From assembly GCA_025937955.1 (NCBI GenBank), contig JAICQI010000046.1, positions 1-14,648 on the forward strand: a stretch of DNA of 14,648 nucleotides, read 5' to 3'. Shown piece after piece: positions 6,194 to 13,244 of the stretch; positions within the stretch are counted from its first letter, which is position 1; each line of letters starts with the position of its first letter. The notes beneath the pieces are model-generated. The model saw only the letters and a list, made by a program, of their open reading frames with translations, was not told the origin of the DNA and did no database searches. A program made the translations under genes and the position numbers. Source of the stretch: Pyrinomonadaceae bacterium. GTDB lineage: Bacteria > Acidobacteriota > Blastocatellia > Pyrinomonadales > Pyrinomonadaceae.

Positions 6194-9100
6194 ATGCCTC
6201 CTTCTGAAATCGAAATCGCGATCGTTTTGCGCACCTTTGACGACGATGCGCATATTGCCGAAGCACTGTTTTTCCCTGAAGTATCGCGCTACGGAGAAGA
6301 TCCCGAAACGTTGAAGCGAGCGATCGTCAAGAACTGTGTAAAGCTAATTGAAGCGGAAAGTCCGGCGCTGCTCTTCAGGCGAACGCTTCCCGAGGCGATT
6401 CAAACCACGGACCTCACTTTGCGCCTTGAACCACCAGTCAGGCAGTTGACCTGGCGCGGTCCGATCGACTTACGTCTTGACGTGGTGCGCTGGCAGCATC
6501 TGGAAAATGCTCACATCGCCTACATTCCCGCCCTCGGTATCGAAGTGGTCAGCAACAAGGCTGATGATGCGATGTTGGAGCGACACGCTCGCGCGGAGTT
6601 GATGCGCCGGCGTGCGACCACCAGTCTCAGAGAGTTGATAATGCTGGAACGTACGCGCGAATTGAATCTGATTCGAGTTCGTTCGATGGCGACGATTCGC
6701 AGCCCCAAACAGATCGCAGCCAGCGCCGGCCAGCCCGAACAGAAAAAGACGTCAGCGCTTGAACAGACTGCTAACGACCTCACCAAACAGAGACTCGCTC
6801 GAGCTTACGAAGTGGAACAGGCCGTGGCGCGGCTTGCCGAAGCGCTCACCGGCAAAGCTGCACGAAGTGTTCTCCTGGTGGGCAAAGCCGGAGTCGGTAA
6901 GACAGCAGTCTTCAATGAGCTCGTGCGCAGGCGCGCTGAATTCAACCTGGCGTCAACTCCATTCTGGGCGACGAGTGGCTCCCGACTGGTCGCCGGCATG
7001 AGTGGTTTTGGAATGTGGCAAGAACGTTGTGATGCAGCCTGGCGCGAAGCTGAGAAGACGAATGCCGTGGTCCATTTCGGCAATCTGGTCGAGTTAATGG
7101 ACACCGGCAAGAGCGAGCACAACACGCAGGGCGTGGCAAGTTTCTTTCGACAACGGTTTATGAGTAGCCAGGCCCTCGCCGTGGTTGAATGCACACCCGA
7201 GCAACTGTCACTCATCGAACGCGAAGACCCGGCGCTCCTGAAAGTGTTTCTTCAATTCAAGATCGAAGAACCATCCACTGAAGCCGGACGGAGCATTCTC
7301 GAGCAGTACGCGGAGAACTATGCGAGCTTGAGTGGTATCTCCAATCGCAGGGAGTTGAAACGACAAGCGCGATTGGTTCGACCGAATACTCCGCTGATAA
7401 CTCCAGCAGGGATTGACACACTCGATCGGCTGCACCGGCGTTATGCCGGATACTCAGCTTATCCGGGACGTCCACTGCGCTTCCTGCGCGGGCTGTTGCA
7501 AGACCGTGTCATCACCCACACACAAGAACCGCTCGGGCCTCGCGAAGTGACCGACTCCTTTGCGAAGGAAACAGGACTGCCGCTATTCCTGCTGGATGAA
7601 ACGGCTGCACACGACAGCCGGCAGACGTTCGCATGGTTTGCAGAGCGTGTGATTGGGCAGGACCAGGCTATCGGTCTGATTGTCGATCTACTGGCGACGG
7701 TGAAGGCTGGTCTTACGCGCCCGCGTCGCCCGATCGCGTCACTGCTTTTTGTAGGTCCTACGGGCGTCGGCAAGACGATGATGGCCAAATCGCTCGCACG
7801 GTTTTTCTTTGGCGATGAGGGCAGGATCGCGCGTTTCGATATGAGCGAGTATGCAGACGCGCTTGCTGTGACACGCCTCGTCGGTAGCGCGATTGGCGGC
7901 GAAGGTACGTTGACGGCACGCGTTCGCGAGCAGCCGTTCTCCGTCGTCCTTTTCGACGAGTTTGAAAAGGCGCATCTGTCGTTCTTCGATCTGTTGTTGC
8001 AGACACTCGGCGAAGGGCGTTTGACCGACGGGCGCGGCCGGCTCGCCGACTTCTCGAATTCCATCGTCATCATGACCTCCAACCTCGGTGCGGAGCGCTT
8101 TCGCCGTTCACGGCTTGGTTTTCAAGCTCATCTTGAAGCTGAGCAAAAGTATTTTCGTGCGGCCCAGAAACACTTCACCCGCGCCGTGCAGGACTTTTTA
8201 CGTCCGGAAATTCTCAATCGCATGGACCACATCGTGCCTTTTCTTCCGCTTGCTCGTGACCAGGTCGAGCACATTGCGGAGCGAGAGTTGAGCCTGATCG
8301 AGCAACGCGACGGAGTGCGCTTGCGAGGCGTTACTCTGCGAGTTGAAAAGCCAGCCGTCGAAAGCCTGGCCCGGCGTGGTTACGATAGCCGTTATGGTGC
8401 GCGCCCACTGACGCGCATGATCGAGCGTGAGTTGCTCTTACCGCTCGCGGTCCAACTAAACTTGCGTCCGCCAGTCAAAAAAGCAGAGCAAATTACCGCG
8501 GACGTTCGCGTCGAGGGTACACAGCTTCGTATTCACCTCTCGGAGCACACTGATAAAAAACGACGACCAATCTACGATGAATCGAATCAGGCAGCGCAGG
8601 TAAAACACCTGGAAGATGTACGACGTCGCGTGCAGCGTCTGGCGCGCAGCCCGTCGATAATGGAGTTGCACAACTCGATCTGGCGACTACTGCAGATCGA
8701 GCGGCGTATCGCGCGCGCAGCACGCCGCGAGAAGATGTCTAACCGTGCCGCCAGGACACGGCTCAGCTTGCATCAGCCATGGGAAGCCATGGCCTTAGCG
8801 CGTTTGCCTGAATACCAGCAGATTGCCGGCGCTCTGAAAGACCTCGAAGTCGCAACGGCAACGGCAGAAGACGAAGCGCTACTCATCCTCTACGGCGGCG
8901 AGGCCAGCGCTACCGCAGCAACTTCCGTCGCATCGCAATTCGAAGCTGACTTACGTAACCTGCTCCGCCAGTTGCTTGACTTGCGCTACACCCTTCCGAA
9001 TCGCATCACACTTGCGATTTACAGTGAGAATAAGCGTTCTCTTTTTGAGCTGGCTCGTAGCTACTTCAGTGTCTTAACGTCAGCAAAGAGGCGTATTGAG

Positions 9101-9679
9101 TTGGCCTATTACACCGCCAACGTGCCTCCGGAGTTAAAGGAAGAGCTGGACGCTGCCATAGCGAAAAAGCTGAAACGCGCTACGCAGAAATCTTCGGAGG
9201 AAGATGATTCCGAAGACGAAGGCGAAGACAAAGAAGAAAAGGTCTTCGAAATGTTTGATCGCTGGGTCACGCGCCTTGAAGCACAAAAGCCGGCCGGGTT
9301 TCTTTCAACAGCGCCAGACGCTACCACTGGAATCGTATTCAACATTGAGGGTGAGAGCGCTTATGCAACCTACGAGAACGAACACGGGCTGCACGCCTTC
9401 CTCGAAGGAAAAGCCGTCCATAATCTCCTGGTAGACACGAGCGCAATAAGCTTCAAAGACTACAAGCCGCCTTCATCACTCGAGCGCCGTGGCTCAATTA
9501 CTCCGGCCAGTCACGGTGAAAGTCGCCGCCGCGTTTACCATCGCACCGAAGGTTACATTGAAGATCGAATGCTCGACGATCGCAGAGATTGGCAGAGCAA
9601 CTCCGGCGTTTCGGCAATAGTGAAGGACTTCATAGAAATCATGCACGAGCGCACCGCTGAGAGTTTAATCGTCGAGTGA
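6194..9679 (+). CDS. Clp/Hsp100-type double AAA+ ATPase, paralog 1, with RF-like C-terminus
   Basis: The protein has 1161 residues. Residues 1-190 form a non-Clp_N domain shared in layout with both downstream paralogs. D1 has Walker A GKAGVGKT (230-237), but the Walker B acidic pair is replaced (VVHFGN, 292-297), the pore-loop Tyr is absent (SGFGMW), and no arginine finger is seen. D2 is canonical: GPTGVGKT (521-528), VVLFDE (584-589), sensor-1 TSNLG, arginine finger 676 (LNRMD) and sensor-2 GAR (735-737). D2 also has LGF (641-643) at the ClpP-loop position of ClpA/ClpC. The GYVG pore loop is missing, with about five fewer residues after RLVG. There is no ClpB M-domain. After residue 800 come a helical stretch, an acidic insert (999-1016) and a PCRF-like segment (GESAYATYENEHGLHAF, about 1053-1069). 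I chose ATG 6194 over TTG 6161 because the extra 11 residues precede the conserved N-domain start. Neither has a clear ribosome-binding site. The role is inferred as ATP-driven protein remodelling in the cytoplasm. Confidence 0.88.
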   Translation: MPPSEIEIAIVLRTFDDDAHIAEALFFPEVSRYGEDPETLKRAIVKNCVKLIEAESPALLFRRTLPEAIQTTDLTLRLEPPVRQLTWRGPIDLRLDVVRWQHLENAHIAYIPALGIEVVSNKADDAMLERHARAELMRRRATTSLRELIMLERTRELNLIRVRSMATIRSPKQIAASAGQPEQKKTSALEQTANDLTKQRLARAYEVEQAVARLAEALTGKAARSVLLVGKAGVGKTAVFNELVRRRAEFNLASTPFWATSGSRLVAGMSGFGMWQERCDAAWREAEKTNAVVHFGNLVELMDTGKSEHNTQGVASFFRQRFMSSQALAVVECTPEQLSLIEREDPALLKVFLQFKIEEPSTEAGRSILEQYAENYASLSGISNRRELKRQARLVRPNTPLITPAGIDTLDRLHRRYAGYSAYPGRPLRFLRGLLQDRVITHTQEPLGPREVTDSFAKETGLPLFLLDETAAHDSRQTFAWFAERVIGQDQAIGLIVDLLATVKAGLTRPRRPIASLLFVGPTGVGKTMMAKSLARFFFGDEGRIARFDMSEYADALAVTRLVGSAIGGEGTLTARVREQPFSVVLFDEFEKAHLSFFDLLLQTLGEGRLTDGRGRLADFSNSIVIMTSNLGAERFRRSRLGFQAHLEAEQKYFRAAQKHFTRAVQDFLRPEILNRMDHIVPFLPLARDQVEHIAERELSLIEQRDGVRLRGVTLRVEKPAVESLARRGYDSRYGARPLTRMIERELLLPLAVQLNLRPPVKKAEQITADVRVEGTQLRIHLSEHTDKKRRPIYDESNQAAQVKHLEDVRRRVQRLARSPSIMELHNSIWRLLQIERRIARAARREKMSNRAARTRLSLHQPWEAMALARLPEYQQIAGALKDLEVATATAEDEALLILYGGEASATAATSVASQFEADLRNLLRQLLDLRYTLPNRITLAIYSENKRSLFELARSYFSVLTSAKRRIELAYYTANVPPELKEELDAAIAKKLKRATQKSSEEDDSEDEGEDKEEKVFEMFDRWVTRLEAQKPAGFLSTAPDATTGIVFNIEGESAYATYENEHGLHAFLEGKAVHNLLVDTSAISFKDYKPPSSLERRGSITPASHGESRRRVYHRTEGYIEDRMLDDRRDWQSNSGVSAIVKDFIEIMHERTAESLIVE
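9665..9679. repeat. Left copy of the 15-bp direct repeat flanking the palindromic element
   Basis: TTAATCGTCGAGTGA here is identical to 9942-9956. This copy holds the last codons and TGA stop of ATPase paralog 1. The two copies border the palindromic element and look like a target-site duplication. Confidence 0.85.
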
Positions 9680-9941
9680 TTTTGACTGCTCAGATTAATT
9701 ACGCCGAAGGCGTTGGCTAATTTCAGCCCACGGTTGGAGCGCAAGCGACAACCCTGGGATTCAAATGCAAAACAAATTCTTAACCCTGAAAGGGTTTCTT
9801 CAGCATGGGCCCGCTCAAACGTTTAAACCCTTTCAGGGTTGAACCAAAATCTTTACTTAGTAACCCAGGGTTGTCGCTCGCGCTCCAACCCTGGGCTGAA
9901 ATTAGCGAACGCCTGCGGCGTATTAGGAAAAGATAGCGAAG
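9680..9941. mobile_element. Palindromic MITE/REP-like element between two ATPase genes
   Basis: The 262-bp segment is a nested imperfect palindrome. Outer arms at 9696-9758 and 9864-9925 pair over about 62 bp with four mismatches and one single-base gap. Inner arms at 9782-9797 and 9825-9840 pair perfectly over 16 bp around a short centre (about 9798-9824). Each arm also folds on itself: CCCAGGGTTG/CAACCCTGGG with a 12-nt loop (9864-9895), CGCC/GGCG stems, and AACCCT/AGGGTT hairpins. Sixteen bases at each outer end are not paired. No transposase is encoded, and stop-free frames crossing it carry no known protein. It fits a non-autonomous palindromic repeat (MITE or REP/BIME type) moved by an enzyme encoded elsewhere. 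As RNA it would fold strongly inside the operon transcript and could act as a processing site or polarity element (inference). Confidence 0.8.
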
Positions 9942-9956
9942 TTAATCGTCGAGTGA
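9942..9956. repeat. Right copy of the 15-bp direct repeat, containing the start of ATPase paralog 2
   Basis: TTAATCGTCGAGTGA is an exact copy of 9665-9679. Its GTG at 9953 is the best start for the next gene. Joining the copies restores GTGA, in which gene 1's TGA stop overlaps gene 2's GTG start by four bases. Confidence 0.85.
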
Positions 9957-12900
9957 ATATTACCGTTCCCATCTATGCTGAAGAGCAGGACCCATCGGGT
10001 GAATTGGGTGCCCGGCCGGTCATGCTTCGTCCTCTTTTCTTCGGTCAACCAATCGAACAGGATGAAAGCGTTCAACGCGGCACCGCAAGACTGGCGCGCG
10101 AGTTGCGCCGCGAGCTAACGCAACTTGCGCGCAGCGCTCGCCACGAAGAATTTGCGGCCTACAGTTTCTATCCGCCGTTGGAAGATCGAATACTGAAATT
10201 GAAGCTCGAAGTAGGTAATCGTTCCTTTGAAGTGTCGCACCTGTTTGTCACTGTTCCGGCTTTTGGTCGACGCTTCGCATCGACGCCCAGCATACCTGAA
10301 CTGTGGTTCGAGATTGGCCGTGGTGAAACCTTACAACAGCGCGCCAGCGACGTTTTGACCGAGCATTACAAATTGCTTCTACGTATTGCGGGCGCTGATG
10401 CAGTGCATCCGGATGCGGCCAGCGTCACAGGTAAGGCCTGGATTACGTCAATAGAATTATCTCTGGATGTGCCGAGCGTTTACGTGCTACCCGCCGCCAA
10501 CATCTTTGCGATGCTGGGTGCCAGTGAAATCGCTGATGGCGCGGCAGAACTCGAGAAGGTAGGACGCTCACTCAACTCACTCTATCCCGACGAGTTGAAG
10601 CAGGCGACCAATCGAGAAGCGGAAGTTGACGAGCTCACGCGTTTGCTGGGTGCGAGTGATAACCGTCCAGTACTGCTCACTGGCAAACGTCTGGTCGGTA
10701 AAACCGCGATCGTTCACGAGTTTGTGCGGCGACGTATGGACCGGCGCCGTTCGTCGGAAACAACCATGCATGTTGGCTCGCGCGGGAGCATCGCCGATCT
10801 TTCGGGTGACGTGTGGCTGATCTCACCGCAGCGGCTCATCTCCGGCATGTCTTACGTCGGCCAGTGGGAAGCACGACTGCTCGCGATTCTCAAAGAAGCA
10901 CAACGCAAGCATCACACGCTTTTCTTCGACGACCTCGTCGGTCTTTTTTCAGCGGGCCGTTCGAGCAGCTCATCGCTGAGCGTCGCAGATGTGCTCAAGC
11001 CCTACATTGAGCGACGTGACGTGCGCGTTGTCGCCGAAATAACGCCCGAGGCGCTACGCGTACTGCAGGAACTCGATCGTAGCTTTGTTGACTTATTCAA
11101 CGTCGTACCAATCCCGGAACCGACCGAGAAAGAAAACCTGCTGATACTGCTCGGCTATCGTCGCCTGCTGGAAAAAAATCACCGCTGCCGTTTCCGGCCC
11201 GAAGTGCTGCCGGCGGTGATCGATCTGACGCGCCGTTACATGTCGGACGCTGCTTTTCCCGGAAAGGCCGCGATGTTGTTGCAAACTCTGGCCACTAAGC
11301 ACAAAGATGCGGATGTTGGCCGCGAAGAGGCTCTTGCGGAGTTTTCCGACAGGAGCGGTTTGAACGTGCGCTTCCTGGATGATCGACAAAAGCTCGACCA
11401 TGAGGAAGTAATCGAGGCGTTGAGTCGAGAAGTCGTAGGACAACGCGCGGCGGTGGCGGCGTGCGCAGACGCGGTCACGATTGCTAAAGCGCGGCTGAAC
11501 GATCCGGTGAGACCAATCGGTTCGTTTCTGTTTCTTGGTCCAACTGGCGTAGGCAAAACACAGTGCGCGAAGTCGCTGGCGAAATATCTGTTCGGAGAGG
11601 GTCGCCTGCTGCGGTTCGATATGAACGAGTTTGCCGGCTACTCCTCGGTAGCGCGACTGATCGGAACATTCGACGCGCCTGAAGGTCTGTTGACGAGTGT
11701 CGTGCGCCGCGAGCCATTTGCGGTTGTGCTGTTCGACGAGATCGAGAAGGCGCATCCGGCGTTCTTCGATCTGCTGCTCGGCGTAATGGGCGACGCACGT
11801 CTCACCGACTCGCGCGGGCAAACTGTTGATTTCACCAATACGATCATCATCATGACGTCGAACCTCGGCGCACAGGAGGACGCGACGGATCTCGGATTTC
11901 GCCAGAAGAACCAGAGCGACGCCTCTGTCTATCGACAGGCTGCGGAGAAATTCTTCAAGCCGGAGTTCTTCAATCGCGTTACCCGCGTGGTTCCTTTCGA
12001 ACGATTGCGGCGCGAAGACGTGCGCGAAATTGCCGGACGACTGATTCAGGACATCTTCGGCCGCGAAGGTTTAATTCGCCGCGGAGTCAAGCTGATTATC
12101 GAAACAGAAGCTCTGAATCTGCTCGTGAAAGCCGGTTATCATCCGCAACTCGGCGCGCGCGCCCTGAAACGCACGCTCGAGCGACAAGTAACTGCACCTA
12201 TCGCCGCGAGATTGTCTGCGACCACGCCGGATCAACCGCTAATCATTTTTTTGCATGCGCGCGAAGGAAGCATAGCTGTAGAGGTGTCCCCGCTGAAGGT
12301 CATCGAAGACGGCGCCGCGCCTTTGCCGATCTTTGAGACTCACGAGCTACTGGACCGCGTTGAAGATGCACTCGAGCGTATCGAAAAGGATTCTGAAAAG
12401 CTGCGGCCGCAGGGCGAAATCATTATCGGCGACAAGGCGGTGAATACGACGAGCCAGCTACAACACTTTTACGTTCGCGATCAGGCGCGTCGCGTGGCCC
12501 GCATGTTGGATCGGGCTGACGAGCGAGTCGCGCGGCAGCGTTCAGTCCGCACGTCGGTCAGCAGTAAGAGTAAACGGCAATTGGGTAAGCTTGACCTTGC
12601 CGATCTGGGCGAGAACCTGTTCCGCCAAAATCTGTACCGCTTTCTGCAGGACTGCGCGTTGCAGTGCGTGCCTTACGGTGATCTTATCGAAGATTATTTG
12701 CAGGACATTACTCGTGAAGCCGCCCTGCTCGATGCGGTTTGGACGGGGCTTCAGGATGCTGTGAATGGTCGACCGCCAACGAAAACATTGATGACAGTGG
12801 CGGCGCTGGATGAGCAGGGACGGACTGCCTGCGTCTGGCTACGCAATCTGTATCGAACACTATTCGAGAGAGAATTCGGCTGTACCACATCTCTGCCGGC

Positions 12901-13240
12901 AAGTTCGACGAGTGCTTCGTTAAAGGAAGGAGGCCACATCGAGCTGCTAAGTATCGACGGCCCGCTGGCAAGCGTGCTTGGTCCACTCGAATCCGGCACG
13001 CATCTATTCGTTTCTCCTGAAGCTTATATACCGCTGGTCGTCAGTTCACGCGCATTGGACGATTCCAGCAAAGCAGACGCGCCAGCCGGCCTGCCGTCTA
13101 TCTTAAGGATTTATTCCGATCAGGGTGCGGCGCTCGACATTCGCTCTCGTTTACTGGCGCGCTCCAAACTCGGAAACGCTGAACTTCGCGCTTTCATCCT
13201 TGCAGCGCTTCCACCACCACGCGAGTTAATCGGATCATAA
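9953..13240 (+). CDS. Clp/Hsp100-type double AAA+ ATPase, paralog 2, with RF-like C-terminus
   Basis: From GTG 9953 the protein has 1095 residues. The frame stays open upstream to 9839, but that part runs through the palindromic repeat, so the GTG beginning VNITVPIY, aligned with paralog 1's N-domain, is preferred. The N-domain covers about 1-215. D1 has Walker A GKRLVGKT (244-251), an altered Walker B LFFDDL (323-328, Asp-Asp for Asp-Glu), a kept pore-loop Tyr (SYVGQW) and no arginine finger. D2 has GPTGVGKT (529-536), VVLFDE (591-596), sensor-1 Asn637, an LGF tripeptide (647-649), arginine finger 675 (FNRVT) and GAR (734-736). GYVG is absent here too: RLIG runs into TFDAPEGLLT. Residues about 800-940 are helical. 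Residues 945-1030 resemble the PCRF domain of release factors (TVAALDEQGRTACVWLRNLY, then IDGPLASVLGPLESGTHLF). Gene 3 follows after 4 nt. It probably partners paralogs 1 and 3. Confidence 0.88.
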   Translation: MNITVPIYAEEQDPSGELGARPVMLRPLFFGQPIEQDESVQRGTARLARELRRELTQLARSARHEEFAAYSFYPPLEDRILKLKLEVGNRSFEVSHLFVTVPAFGRRFASTPSIPELWFEIGRGETLQQRASDVLTEHYKLLLRIAGADAVHPDAASVTGKAWITSIELSLDVPSVYVLPAANIFAMLGASEIADGAAELEKVGRSLNSLYPDELKQATNREAEVDELTRLLGASDNRPVLLTGKRLVGKTAIVHEFVRRRMDRRRSSETTMHVGSRGSIADLSGDVWLISPQRLISGMSYVGQWEARLLAILKEAQRKHHTLFFDDLVGLFSAGRSSSSSLSVADVLKPYIERRDVRVVAEITPEALRVLQELDRSFVDLFNVVPIPEPTEKENLLILLGYRRLLEKNHRCRFRPEVLPAVIDLTRRYMSDAAFPGKAAMLLQTLATKHKDADVGREEALAEFSDRSGLNVRFLDDRQKLDHEEVIEALSREVVGQRAAVAACADAVTIAKARLNDPVRPIGSFLFLGPTGVGKTQCAKSLAKYLFGEGRLLRFDMNEFAGYSSVARLIGTFDAPEGLLTSVVRREPFAVVLFDEIEKAHPAFFDLLLGVMGDARLTDSRGQTVDFTNTIIIMTSNLGAQEDATDLGFRQKNQSDASVYRQAAEKFFKPEFFNRVTRVVPFERLRREDVREIAGRLIQDIFGREGLIRRGVKLIIETEALNLLVKAGYHPQLGARALKRTLERQVTAPIAARLSATTPDQPLIIFLHAREGSIAVEVSPLKVIEDGAAPLPIFETHELLDRVEDALERIEKDSEKLRPQGEIIIGDKAVNTTSQLQHFYVRDQARRVARMLDRADERVARQRSVRTSVSSKSKRQLGKLDLADLGENLFRQNLYRFLQDCALQCVPYGDLIEDYLQDITREAALLDAVWTGLQDAVNGRPPTKTLMTVAALDEQGRTACVWLRNLYRTLFEREFGCTTSLPASSTSASLKEGGHIELLSIDGPLASVLGPLESGTHLFVSPEAYIPLVVSSRALDDSSKADAPAGLPSILRIYSDQGAALDIRSRLLARSKLGNAELRAFILAALPPPRELIGS

Positions 13241-13244
13241 ACTT

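Noticed and set aside
7459..8082. Minus-strand open frame of 207 codons opposite ATPase paralog 1
   Set aside because: It lies opposite the D2 Walker A/B region, is Ser/Arg-rich and has no domain or ribosome-binding site.
9696..9925. CRISPR array
   Set aside because: The repeats are inverted, not regularly spaced direct repeats with unique spacers.
9839..9952. N-terminal extension of ATPase paralog 2 upstream of the GTG
   Set aside because: These 38 codons are translated palindromic-element sequence. The conserved N-domain begins at the GTG, which also recreates the ancestral stop/start overlap.
11093..11821. Long minus-strand open frame of 242 codons opposite ATPase paralog 2
   Set aside because: It is antisense to conserved AAA+ motifs, has an Arg/Gln/His-rich composition and no recognisable domain; it is a shadow of the coding strand.
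6194..13240. Assigning clpA, clpB, clpC or T6SS clpV to the ATPases
   Set aside because: There are no Clp_N repeats, no ClpB M-domain, no GYVG loop in D2 and no T6SS genes nearby; the genes are divergent members of the wider family.
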